Of a DNA stretch of 64,000 nt, positions 45,900 through 55,211 are shown piece after piece. Each line of letters starts with the position of its first letter. Within the stretch, counting starts at the first letter, position 1. Source of the DNA: Persicobacter sp. CCB-QB2. GTDB taxonomy: Bacteria > Bacteroidota > Bacteroidia > Cytophagales > Cyclobacteriaceae. The notes under the pieces are model-generated. The model was not told the origin of the DNA. It did no database searches and saw only the letters and a program-made list of their open reading frames with translations. The translations under genes and the position numbers were made by a program. The DNA lies in the NCBI RefSeq assembly GCF_001274635.1, contig NZ_LBGV01000001.1:2356001-2420000 (forward strand). Reading direction: 5' to 3'.

Positions 45900-45929
45900 G
45901 CTCCCTTCTTCTTACTCAAAGAAGGGAGC
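45900..45929 (+). terminator. Hairpin after the A2M-like gene
   Basis: An 11-bp perfect stem GCTCCCTTCTT / AAGAAGGGAGC around an 8-base loop. No T run follows, so it is either a weak terminator or an RNA-stabilising stem. Confidence 0.6.
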
Positions 45930-46413
45930 ATATTGAAATTCCCTCTCCCTTTAAGCTAAACAGGTCACAAATCCTCCAATAATGCCAGAGAAAAAAATAA
46001 GCATTAAAACAAAATTAACCTTCACCTCAAATCAACACCAGCCTTAAGACACCTCACTACCAGCTATTTAAAAATCTATTAAAGTAAAAAACTACATCCA
46101 AACGTGAAAACAAAAAGGAAACTCCATAAATAAAAATCACAAACCCCGCACCCCAAAATACTCTCTAATAAATTATTGCAAAAAACCACCAAACCCCCAC
46201 ACCAATTACAGCCTCATCGCATTACAAACCTTAATAATTTTTTAAACCCAAACTTTTCCATTCAACCTAAAATATCCATTATTCACGCCCCCCATTACCC
46301 TCCCGCCCGCCCTTTCCCTTTAATAATTCACCCAATAAAAGATAATTGATCTTTAAATTCCATAAAGAGGCATCCCCTTATTTTCGTAGAAATATCAATC
46401 TACACTATAAAAA
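45930..46413. other. G-depleted intergenic stretch
   Basis: Nearly 500 bases with no supported gene. The plus strand is strongly depleted in G (about 20 in 360 bases between 46021 and 46380 by hand count), while C and A are abundant with runs such as CCCCGCACCCC. No repeat family match and no fold I recognise. Confidence 0.5.
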
Positions 46414-47784
46414 ATGTTCAAATCAATTTTCGAAAACGGCTTGAAAGCATGCCCGGAGCACCTTCAAGACTATATCAAATCGCAAAATATAATAGTAATA
46501 ATTGGCATCTTTACTTCCATTGGGTTTACTATTTTCAATTATATTGAAATGGGAGATGCCTATTTCCCCACTCTATTTGCCTGCATTTGTTTTTGCTCAG
46601 CCTTTGTCCTCACCAAAAACCAACAATACCTTATTTCTCGAATTATTGCCTTTTCGGGCTTATTTATCCCTACTTTCATTCTTGCCATTTATTTCCGAAC
46701 AGATATGGGGATCAGAAGCTGGATGATGGGGTATATCCTGGCAGCTGCCATTTCAAGTTCCATATATTTTTCATTTAAAGAAAAATCCATCACCGCGACA
46801 CTTTGGATATTGACCCTAATAGGTCTTTTGGTATCCCCCTATTCAGATGCTTTTGGTATCAAAAAACTAGAACTGGATATACTGAATAACACTTCCTTTA
46901 TTCAGCTAAATATTGCCACCAGCCTGGGCTTTTTGCTTGTCGCCATTCGACTCTCAGATGGTATGAAAAACAAAACCCATTTAAAAAATCTGGAGCTTTT
47001 CGCCTCTATGGAGTCAAAAACGGAGGAGCTTGAAAAACAGCGGCTACATCTGGAGAACCAACAAAAGGAAAATGAACTTTATCGTTTAGAAGAGCAAAAG
47101 CGCCAATGGCAAACGGAAGGGATTAATATCTTCTCTTCCCTACTTCGGGAAGGCAATTTAGAAGATATAAAGGACCAGTTCATGAAGCAATTGGTGGATT
47201 ATCTGGAACTGAACCAGGCCGCCGTTTTTATTGCCCAAACGCAGGGTGATAAAACCATCCTGAATATGGAAGCCTGCTATGCTTATGGACGAAATAAAAA
47301 CATAACGGCGGTGGTAGCGCCAGGAGAAGGCTTGTTGGGCCAGTGCTTTTTAGAGAAAGACGAAATTTACCTTTTGGAGATTCCCGAAGGTTATACCAAA
47401 ATTACCTCTGGACTGGGTGAAGCCACACCAAAATGCCTTTGCCTTGCACCATTAAAGGTGGGCGATAAGGTTTTAGGGGTGGTGGAAACAGCCAGCTTCA
47501 AAGCACTGGAAGATCATCAAAGAGCATTTTTCCTTAATCTATGTGAGATTTTAGCCAGTGCCATTGAACAGTCAAAATCAACCGCCGAAACCAAAAAGTT
47601 ATTAGAAGCCTCTCAATTACAGGCTCAGAAGCTTTCCGCCCAGGAAGAGGAAATGAGACAAAACATTGAAGAATTATCCTCCACTCAGGAACAATTTGAA
47701 CGAGAGCGGAAAATGCTGTTAGAAAAAATTGAGGAGCTGCAAAAGCAAAATAATATGGTGGTCGACCACCACCTAAAAGCATAA
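46414..47784 (+). CDS. Membrane protein with GAF domain and coiled coils
   Basis: The 456-residue protein has about six or seven N-terminal membrane helices (to about residue 190), a coiled coil (residues 195-240), a GAF domain (about 245-390, VDYLELNQAAVFIAQTQGDK, then GEGLLGQC and VLGVVETAS) and a Gln/Glu-rich C-terminal coiled coil. This is the sensor part of Bacteroidota histidine kinases or SpoIIE phosphatases, but no kinase, cyclase or phosphatase domain follows; the frame ends normally with a terminator. It could pass signals through its coiled coil to a partner protein. No partner gene is adjacent. Confidence 0.85.
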   Translation: MFKSIFENGLKACPEHLQDYIKSQNIIVIIGIFTSIGFTIFNYIEMGDAYFPTLFACICFCSAFVLTKNQQYLISRIIAFSGLFIPTFILAIYFRTDMGIRSWMMGYILAAAISSSIYFSFKEKSITATLWILTLIGLLVSPYSDAFGIKKLELDILNNTSFIQLNIATSLGFLLVAIRLSDGMKNKTHLKNLELFASMESKTEELEKQRLHLENQQKENELYRLEEQKRQWQTEGINIFSSLLREGNLEDIKDQFMKQLVDYLELNQAAVFIAQTQGDKTILNMEACYAYGRNKNITAVVAPGEGLLGQCFLEKDEIYLLEIPEGYTKITSGLGEATPKCLCLAPLKVGDKVLGVVETASFKALEDHQRAFFLNLCEILASAIEQSKSTAETKKLLEASQLQAQKLSAQEEEMRQNIEELSSTQEQFERERKMLLEKIEELQKQNNMVVDHHLKA

Positions 47785-47796
47785 TCCCTCCGCCGG

Positions 47797-47828
47797 GCCC
47801 TGCTCCTATTCAGAAGGCAGGGCTTTTT
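47797..47828 (+). terminator. Terminator of the GAF-protein gene
   Basis: GCCCTGC pairs with GCAGGGC around a 13-base loop and is followed by five T residues. Confidence 0.82.
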
Positions 47829-47898
47829 ATTTCCTTTTTCTTACATCGCCTCTCAGTCCGACCAAAAACAAAGGAACCATCCCTTGCTTATCCTTTCA

Positions 47899-48678
47899 AT
47901 GGCACAACTCCGATTCTTTGAAAGACAAACGATCGCCCACTTACTGGAGGCAGGGAAAAGTCCGGCTTATATCGCCAAAGTGATGGGAAGGCATCGTTCC
48001 ACAATTTGTCGGGAGATCAAACGCAATCAAGTAGGAGAACAATATCAAGCCGAGGAGGCACAAAAAGAAAAGGAGTTCCGCCGTTATCTGGCATTAATAC
48101 AGCGAAAAGGAAATTTTTTCAACCAGCAAAAGCGAAGTGGTATCCACTTCCGGCCGACCGTAATCCTCCATCCCATACTGCTGTTCCTTAGAAATCTGAA
48201 AATTCCGCAACACAACAATTTCAAATCCACAAACCTTAGCTTTTATACCGATACTCGCTTAAGATATCGGCCAGAAAAAGGAAAATTCAGTGGAAAAAAT
48301 CACCCCTTCTTTTTCGCTAAAAGTCGGAATTATACCGTGCGTAATTTTCATTTTTGCCTTCCCTACTTTGCGCATCAAGTCGGAACGCTATACCGAAAAT
48401 TTCAATCTTATTGGAGAAGGAATTTTGGGCAAACAACTTCTACATTTAAAAGCCTTAGAAGAAGGCGAAGAAAATATTCGTCATTCCAATTCAATTCCTT
48501 CAAAACGATTCCAGCAAGCATGAATTCGCTTGTTGATCAACCCACTTATGCCAACACTTTCCAATCAAACGATATCGCTGACTCTAAAACAGAAAATCCA
48601 TCAAATTCTTCCAAGTGTCAAGCAGCACAGGGATCTCGATCTCCAAAAACCCGCATCGAAAAGCGTGTGATGGGCTAG
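47899..48678 (+). pseudogene. IS30-like transposase remnant
   Basis: From the ATG at 47899 the first 60 codons form the HTH_38 helix-turn-helix of IS30 transposases (FFERQTIAHLLEAGKSPAYI, VMGRHRSTICREIKRN, QAEEAQ...RR). Beyond about 48095 the same frame stays open to 48678 but loses every IS30 feature: no DDE residues, many Phe, Arg and Ser residues, the look of out-of-frame or unrelated sequence. The catalytic domain is missing. I see no IS30 inverted ends. A second small frame (48290-48523, GTG start) in this stretch could be part of another decayed gene. Confidence 0.6.
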
Positions 48679-49607
48679 AAACTATCATCCCAAAACTTTA
48701 TGGAATTTTTTAAACCCACTAAAAATGATTGTTGCATTTGGGAGTAGGCTTGGGCAAATACATCGGTTTAATTTTTTTTGAGCTCAGCCCTCCTGATTAT
48801 TTTCAGCGGTGTCGATTTGCTGAAGGGTTTCACGCTTCGAAGTATGCTAGGATCCCTTCGAAATAGAGGCATATCAAAGTTTCAGGTCGTTACATTCACT
48901 GGCAGTTGAGCGGTCTAATGCTTTACCAAATATTAATCTCAAGGAGTTAAATTCATTAAGCGTGGTAATAAGTCATACAAATACATCCGCACGCATCTTC
49001 GGATGTTTTATTTCTCTTCCTGCATCCTTAACCATTTTCTCACGGCATTCGGTTTCAACTTCACTAATCGCTGTCATTGCCACTGAACCTTAGTGAATTT
49101 ATTCGTATTGAAGTTCGATTCAGTGCCCACTCAAGCCAGCGCCCAGTCATAAATTACACCAAACACAAAATATAGTATGCATTTAAACATATTACCAGTA
49201 TCACAAAATTTATCAATAGAGCAATTTTCTACCTTTCAGAACTCCTATATTTTGAAACGACAAAACGATGGTCGGCACCCGTCCTAAGAGGAAAAATTAT
49301 AATAAATTTATCCCTTAACGACTCCCAATCAAAAAGACGCGGTTTAACATTTTTATTTATCAGCTATATTACATTATTTCACTGATGAATAATAAGCAAA
49401 AATTAACATCACATACTTATTGGTCCAATGACCTGAAAAAAAGGTCAATAGGATAGATTTTATATTTTTTTAACGGACATCTGAATCTAGACTTTCAATT
49501 TGAAATAAACTTTGAACGATGCCCCTGTTTAAATTTTTAATATTTCAAAAAGGTGAATCCTCAAAGCGCCTTATGATATTTTAATCACACTCAACCTATT
49601 TAATCGA
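48679..49607. other. Intergenic stretch without recognised genes
   Basis: About 930 bases. I find no supported gene, no repeat-family match and no tRNA. AT content rises towards the T9SS cargo gene at 49608. Confidence 0.5.
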
Positions 49608-51677
49608 ATGAAAAAAATTTTATTCTTGCTTTTATCTTTTGCGGCAGGACATACCTTATGTGCGCAGCGCAGCCTGCCGGATAGGAATGCCCGCATGGCA
49701 GAAGCACTGCAACAACAGACGATCTTAAGAAAGGAACAGGCTAAAGCCATGTTCGGTCATGATAGCATTGCGATTCAGCGAGAATTTTGGCGACTGGACA
49801 GTCTTTATCAGGAAGAGCTGAGGCATTGGGAGGCCATAAATAATCCATATTTCACTCAGGCCAAAGTAAAATCCAGCATGACGCTGGACAGTACCCTTTC
49901 CCGCGTTTTCGATGAGTCCACTAAAGAATGGATAGGCTTCGAACGTAGTTTGTATCGATATAATGATCAGGATTTACTTTCACAACTGGAAACAGACACC
50001 TTAATTTCGACAACCGAATCCGAGGCCCGTACCATGACTTCCTTTGAATATGACCAAGAAGGTAGAGTGCTTTCCCGACTTGTTAAAGAATATAATTCGG
50101 AAACCGGAATCTTTGACGAGCGGGCAAAAACGGAAGATGAATACCCGAATGAATATACAATTATCAGACGTTATTACACGTCAAATCCGGAAAACAGTCA
50201 ACTATTTAAAACAGATCAGATTACCATTCGTGAAAAACCGGAGGAGCATTGGCGTTTTTTCGAATCGCTTTTGTTTAATTCCGCGGGAGATACTACAAAT
50301 GGATTCCGGACAACAAATATTAACTCACCTTTCACTGATTATTCTGACAATTATCAATGGAGTGGTGGACAATGGTCCGCTATGAATAAACATCAAACCG
50401 AGTATGATGAAGATCGGAACCGATTAAATTTTACTATTTGGGAAAGTGAGGGCACTCAATTCACCTCCAGCCTACGGAGCAGCTATGAGTATGAGGAGGG
50501 GAAAAAGACGGCCTATTATCGCTCTAGCAGGGCACACGACGAGGACACATGGAAGCATAACCATTTCACTAATTATGCCTATAATCAAGGGGACACCTTA
50601 ATGGTAGAGAATAATTTTGATAAAGAAGGAGAGGCCTGGGTGCAATATGCCAAGTCTTTTCGGATCCCATCAGAAACAGGAATAGATTTTAAACGCTATG
50701 ACATTCGGAATGGAGAAATGTATTTAGCAGGAGGAACAGAAACCACCCTTGATGAACAGGAGCGACAGACAATTGTAATGAATTTCTACATGCAGGAAGG
50801 AGAAAAAGTACCCACTTATCGAAGCATATACCAATACACTGGATCTAGGGAACAGGAAAGCGAGGAAGTCTATCAAGTTTGGCGGGAAGATAGCCAACAA
50901 TGGTTCAATCTCAGTAAAACCATCCAATCTAATGATGAGCAGGGCAGGAATCTACTTTATGAACGCTACGCTTGGAGCACAGACCTGAGTGATTGGGAAG
51001 GAAGTTTTAAGGCGGTGTCTGAATATAATGAAAACGGAAGGCTTGTATTGTATGAGAGTTATTCCTATATAAAAGAAAGCCAATCGTGGTTGTTAGAAGA
51101 AATAGCTGTGTGGGAAATCCAACAAGGAATTTACGGTTTCGAGAATTATCAATTTGATTATGATACTCAAAAACTGGTGGGAACTACTAAAAGCCTGACA
51201 GAAAGCGATGGAAATAAAGATTCCGGCTTTTTGGAAATGTACCGACATGCCAATTGGGAATGGGATGTAACAAAGGACGATTGGGAGTTGGTGTACGAAG
51301 AACGGGGAGAATATTATACAGGAACGCAATCCCTGAAATGGGTGGATTATTATGATCGCCAGTACCCGGAGTGGGCCAGACAATACAGAATAAAGTATTA
51401 TTACCGTGATTTTGAGGAGGAAAATGATGATTACATATTGGCTACAGATGAGGCATTCGGTTTCCAGCTGATGCCCAATCCAGCCACTGATTATATCCGT
51501 ATCTCGGGACCTGCTGAGGTTCAGGAATTGAAGATTATGAATGCCGCCGGCCAGCAGGTAAGAACTTACCATGGAGGAGAAAGTCATTATTTCATCGGGG
51601 ATCTGTCTGCTGGTGTTTACCACATTTTATTGACTTCCGGGAGCAAACAAGCAGTATTCAAGCTTTTAAAACAATAA
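49608..51677 (+). CDS. Secreted protein with type IX secretion C-terminal sorting domain
   Basis: The 689-residue protein has a signal peptide ending in LCAQ and ends in a Por/T9SS type A sorting domain: MPNPATDYIRISG, VQELKIMNAAGQQV, GDLSAGVYHILL and a final FKLLKQ. It is thus expected to cross the outer membrane through the type IX system and to be released or anchored on the surface. The central part holds several repeats of about 55-70 residues with Y-x-x-D/N-E-x-G-R and W/S-D-W patterns, like the YD-type repeats of Bacteroidota surface proteins. Its target is unknown. Confidence 0.9.
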   Translation: MKKILFLLLSFAAGHTLCAQRSLPDRNARMAEALQQQTILRKEQAKAMFGHDSIAIQREFWRLDSLYQEELRHWEAINNPYFTQAKVKSSMTLDSTLSRVFDESTKEWIGFERSLYRYNDQDLLSQLETDTLISTTESEARTMTSFEYDQEGRVLSRLVKEYNSETGIFDERAKTEDEYPNEYTIIRRYYTSNPENSQLFKTDQITIREKPEEHWRFFESLLFNSAGDTTNGFRTTNINSPFTDYSDNYQWSGGQWSAMNKHQTEYDEDRNRLNFTIWESEGTQFTSSLRSSYEYEEGKKTAYYRSSRAHDEDTWKHNHFTNYAYNQGDTLMVENNFDKEGEAWVQYAKSFRIPSETGIDFKRYDIRNGEMYLAGGTETTLDEQERQTIVMNFYMQEGEKVPTYRSIYQYTGSREQESEEVYQVWREDSQQWFNLSKTIQSNDEQGRNLLYERYAWSTDLSDWEGSFKAVSEYNENGRLVLYESYSYIKESQSWLLEEIAVWEIQQGIYGFENYQFDYDTQKLVGTTKSLTESDGNKDSGFLEMYRHANWEWDVTKDDWELVYEERGEYYTGTQSLKWVDYYDRQYPEWARQYRIKYYYRDFEEENDDYILATDEAFGFQLMPNPATDYIRISGPAEVQELKIMNAAGQQVRTYHGGESHYFIGDLSAGVYHILLTSGSKQAVFKLLKQ

Positions 51678-51685
51678 TCCTTACA

Positions 51686-51720
51686 GGAGTAGCCATCTTG
51701 TTGGTGGCTACTCTTGTTTT
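51686..51720 (+). terminator. Terminator of the T9SS cargo gene
   Basis: GAGTAGCCA / TGGCTACTC, 9-bp perfect stem with a 9-base loop, followed by TTGTTTT. Confidence 0.82.
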
Positions 51721-51789
51721 ATGCTTTCCCCACCATATTTCCTGTGCCCCAAGGGTAAAAGCACTACTACTAAGCGCTGGTCATTAATT

Positions 51790-52260
51790 TCAATCTTCCT
51801 CGTGATTTATAATCTTATCGATATTCTTCTCCCTCAATTCATCTCCCAAACCAATTAATCTCCCATGATGATTTTCACAAAGTAGCCAATCCTTATTTTT
51901 ATTGATCACATAATATTCAAAGCCGAAGCATTCGCCGATAATTTCCCCAATAATGGACGGATTGCAGTCATAAATAGGATAATCCGCTTCCTGGTCATCT
52001 TCCACCATTAGCCAAACTTTTTCATTCTGGTCAGGAATAATTTCCTTCAATTTCTCAAATGGTTTTTCATATTTTTGAAAATCAAATGAAGCTTGCTTAA
52101 AATCCTCCCACCACCATCGCCGGTCTCCTGACTTAACAAAACTATTAAGGAGCTCATAGTACAATGTGCTACCCATATCAAAACTTAAAAGCGCTATTTG
52201 GTCAGCTGAGTACTCTAATGTCTCTATAGCGGTTGAAATTTCCTCTTTTACTACTCCCAT
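51790..52260 (-). CDS. DUF6756 family protein
   Basis: The cytoplasmic protein (156 residues from ATG 52260; a TTG at 52305 would add 15) contains a WWWEDF stretch, KVWLMVEDD, an IIGECFGFEYYVINK block and WLLCENHHGRLIGLG, the pattern I associate with DUF6756. Members of this family are small, acidic and of unknown role, and occur in varied loci; some sit near polymorphic toxins as immunity-like proteins, but no toxin gene is adjacent here. It is 80 bases downstream of recD2 on the same strand and could be cotranscribed. Confidence 0.75.
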   Translation of the reverse strand: MGVVKEEISTAIETLEYSADQIALLSFDMGSTLYYELLNSFVKSGDRRWWWEDFKQASFDFQKYEKPFEKLKEIIPDQNEKVWLMVEDDQEADYPIYDCNPSIIGEIIGECFGFEYYVINKNKDWLLCENHHGRLIGLGDELREKNIDKIINHEED

Positions 52261-52340
52261 TTTTACCTTATTCGTGAAATAAACGCCATTCCACCAACCT
52301 GCCAATCACTTAAAAAAAATCTACTACCCTCCCTAGCTCC

Positions 52341-54890
52341 CTACTCACTCACCTCCATCCTCGCGATCAAAGCCTTCAGACAAGTTTGTCTTTTTCTATT
52401 ATCCACATTTTTCACGGCGAGTCCCATGGACTTTCTACTCCCCAAAAAGACCGCCAGTTTTTTCGCGCGGGTGAGTCCGGTATAAATCAGATTCCGGTAG
52501 AGCATTTTAAAATGCTGAGTGGCTACGGGCAAAATCACGGCATCAAACTCGGAGCCCTGGGACTTATGAATGGTGATGGCATATGCCAAATCCAGTTCCA
52601 TGATGGCTTCCCGATTATATTCTACTATTCTTCCACCGTAATTGATTTTCATGGTAAAATCCACCGGATTGACGGTTGAAATTTTCCCGATATCCCCATT
52701 AAAAACTTCCAGATCATAATTGTTCCGCTTTTGAATCACCCGATCGCCCACCCGGAAAAATCGATCTCCGACCGTGATCTGCGGTTTATTTTCTGCGGCA
52801 GGATTGGCGGTTTGTTGGATCAGCATATTCAAATTACGCGTACCCAGAGAGCCTTTGGTCATCGGCGTGAGTACCTGAATCTCCCGGCCTTCTCCCAGCA
52901 TCTGCGGAAGGGTTTGTGCGTACAAACGCACGACCATGTCCGAAGCTGAAAAACCATAATTCAACGTTGACCAGGGATGTACGCCTTTCAGAATTTTCTG
53001 CAATCCATCGGCATAGGAGGGGGAATTCAGCAATTGATAAACATCCACATGCATAAATTGCTGTGGGACATTGAAGGTGTATTTGGATATTCCCTCCCGG
53101 CGGATTTGCTCCAGCTCCGTCTCTTCCAGATTTTCCAGATAATAATCTTCTTCTGTTTTATCCACCCGTTGGTAATGCCCATCCGCTTCCTTCACCACGG
53201 CCGTCTGCCCGGATTCCAAAACAGACTTCATCGTCTTTTGAATCTTTTTGATGAACTGGGCCTGTGGTTGGGTGGCCTCCTCGGCATCAATGAACAAGCA
53301 ATCCTCTGACTTCCAATAAGCCTTTTGCTGAATCGGGCTTTTCACCTTGGGAATTTGTCCGGCATTGATCTGGTGGGCATAGGTAATGATTTTAGATTCC
53401 TTTCCCTGTCGGAAAATCTGCGTAAGTGCAAATACCGGAATCCGGCCGCTGTCCATCATGTCTTTCAGCACATTTCCGGCCCCTACACTGGGCAACTGAT
53501 CCGCATCCCCAATGAACAGGACCTGCGCGCCCATCGGAATGGCCTTCAATAAGGAAGCCGTCAGGCTGATATCCAGCATGGAACACTCATCGACGATGAT
53601 AAAATCTCCCTCCAGCGGATCTTCTTCTCCTTTTTTGAATCCTCCTTGCACCGGATCAAAGACCAGCAATCGGTGAATGGTTTGTGCTTCCCGACCGATC
53701 ACCTCCGCCATTCGCTGCGATGCGCGGCCGGTAGGTGCCGCCAAAAGCACTTTTCGCCCCATAGCCACGGCCAATTGTACGATGGCTTTGGTAGTCGTGG
53801 TTTTCCCACAACCCGGGCCTCCGGTCAATACACTCACCGACTGTCCTACTACGCCGGCAACGGAGTCAGTTTGCTCATCGCTCAATGGAAAAGGTTGTTT
53901 TTCATTGAACCTGTTCAACCAATTTTTCACCCGCTTTTGGTCCACCTTTATTTTGGTTTTGGTCAGACGCTCCAGCTCATTGACGACCGTCAGCTCATCG
54001 TAATATAAAGTCTTGGAATAATAAGCGATAACTTCTTCCCCCTCTTTGATAAGCCTGCGCGTGCGGAGCTCATTCTCCTGCTCCATGCTAAGCAAATTCT
54101 GCTGGATCAATTCCTCAGCGCCTTGCAACTTCAAAAGCGCTATACACTGCTCCAAAATTTGCCCCAGCAACAGATAACAATGTCCTTCCTCTCTACTGGC
54201 GGCCAACACATGTTTAATAGCAGCAGAAACCCGCTCGGGACTGTCTTCCGCAAAGCCCATACTCAGGGCGATTTTATCGGCAGAGAAAAACCCTATGCCA
54301 TAAATATCGCGGGAAAGTCGGTAGGGGTTCGCCGAAACAATCTCAATGGCCTCGTGCTCATATTGCTTAAAAATCTTAACCGCATACAAAGTACTGATCC
54401 CATATTCCTGCAGGAACATCATCACATTCCGGATGGAACGGTGCTCCAGCCATGACTTACGAATCGTTTCCAATTTGTTTGAGGCGATACCCGGAACCTC
54501 CTGAAGCCGATCCATCTCCTCCTCAAAAATATCTAAGGTTTTCTCCCCAAAATGCTTCACAATCCGCTTGGCCGTTACTGGCCCTACGCCATAGATCAGG
54601 CCGGAACCCAAATACTTTTCTAAAGCAGAGGCAGAAGCAGGCTTCAGTTCCAGCATCTTCTCCGCCTTGAACTGCTGCCCGTATTTTGGATGCTCTGTAT
54701 AAGTCCCTTCAAATAAAAAAGTCCCGCCGGCAAAAACCTTTCCCTGATGCACCGTGACCGTTAGTTGCTCATTTTTCCTATCCACGGGAATCACCCGAAG
54801 TACACTATATCCACTTTCCTCACTATGGAAAGTCACTCTTTCAACAGTTCCTTTTAGTTCTTCTTTGATGATGCCCGTTGGTGAATTCAT
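52341..54890 (-). CDS. recD2: RecD2-type ATP-dependent DNA helicase
   Basis: The 849-residue SF1B helicase unwinds DNA 5' to 3' in repair, independently of RecBC. The N-terminal OB-like and helix-hairpin-helix segments (LIYGVGPVTAKRIVKHFG, EVPGIASNKLE) identify the RecD2 branch. Walker A GGPGCGKTTTT, Walker B DECSMLD, motif III IGDADQLPSVG and the C-terminal AYAITIHKSQGSEFDAV are intact. Between motifs III and V there is a stretch of about 130 residues (from WKSEDCLF to HPWSTLNYG) that is longer than in many RecD2 proteins. Start and length fit the family. Confidence 0.95.
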   Translation of the reverse strand: MNSPTGIIKEELKGTVERVTFHSEESGYSVLRVIPVDRKNEQLTVTVHQGKVFAGGTFLFEGTYTEHPKYGQQFKAEKMLELKPASASALEKYLGSGLIYGVGPVTAKRIVKHFGEKTLDIFEEEMDRLQEVPGIASNKLETIRKSWLEHRSIRNVMMFLQEYGISTLYAVKIFKQYEHEAIEIVSANPYRLSRDIYGIGFFSADKIALSMGFAEDSPERVSAAIKHVLAASREEGHCYLLLGQILEQCIALLKLQGAEELIQQNLLSMEQENELRTRRLIKEGEEVIAYYSKTLYYDELTVVNELERLTKTKIKVDQKRVKNWLNRFNEKQPFPLSDEQTDSVAGVVGQSVSVLTGGPGCGKTTTTKAIVQLAVAMGRKVLLAAPTGRASQRMAEVIGREAQTIHRLLVFDPVQGGFKKGEEDPLEGDFIIVDECSMLDISLTASLLKAIPMGAQVLFIGDADQLPSVGAGNVLKDMMDSGRIPVFALTQIFRQGKESKIITYAHQINAGQIPKVKSPIQQKAYWKSEDCLFIDAEEATQPQAQFIKKIQKTMKSVLESGQTAVVKEADGHYQRVDKTEEDYYLENLEETELEQIRREGISKYTFNVPQQFMHVDVYQLLNSPSYADGLQKILKGVHPWSTLNYGFSASDMVVRLYAQTLPQMLGEGREIQVLTPMTKGSLGTRNLNMLIQQTANPAAENKPQITVGDRFFRVGDRVIQKRNNYDLEVFNGDIGKISTVNPVDFTMKINYGGRIVEYNREAIMELDLAYAITIHKSQGSEFDAVILPVATQHFKMLYRNLIYTGLTRAKKLAVFLGSRKSMGLAVKNVDNRKRQTCLKALIARMEVSE

Positions 54891-55029
54891 GCCTTTGCTT
54901 TGGATTATCCCCTAAGTTAATAAGCTTTTCGGATTTCGCCTAAAATCAAAAATTCCCCAAATCTTTCAAAATTCGAAAACCTGATATCTCAACAGCAGTT
55001 TAAACCAATAACAGTCTAATACTTACTCC

Positions 55030-55116
55030 ATGAATAAAAATTACAGTCGTCAGGATATCAAAAAAATGACCATCATCGCCATTCTAATTTTTGAAATAAT
55101 TCTCATCGTGTGGTAA
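55030..55116 (+). CDS. Candidate 28-residue single-helix membrane peptide
   Basis: A short frame encodes MNKNYSRQDIKKM followed by a hydrophobic stretch TIIAILIFEIILIVW and a stop. A charged, positive N-terminus before one helix fits an inner-membrane peptide. It is followed within 45 bases by a good terminator, which supports a transcript here. There is no homology I know, so the call is modest. Confidence 0.4.
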   Translation: MNKNYSRQDIKKMTIIAILIFEIILIVW

Positions 55117-55157
55117 ATGCACCCATTTGGGAAATCGTCCTTCAACATTGCCCCAAT

Positions 55158-55190
55158 AAAAAAGGTGAACCTTTTCTGATTCACCTTTTT
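55158..55190. terminator. Bidirectional terminator
   Basis: AAAAGGTGAA and TTCACCTTTT form a stem with a 10-base loop, flanked by A and T runs. It can end the short plus-strand transcript and the minus-strand TPR gene. Confidence 0.83.
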
Positions 55191-55211
55191 CAATATGTTT
55201 TTGCTGCTTGG

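Noticed and set aside
49700-51500. CRISPR-like periodicity in the T9SS cargo gene
   Set aside because: The repeats are protein-level, irregular in length and inside one open frame.
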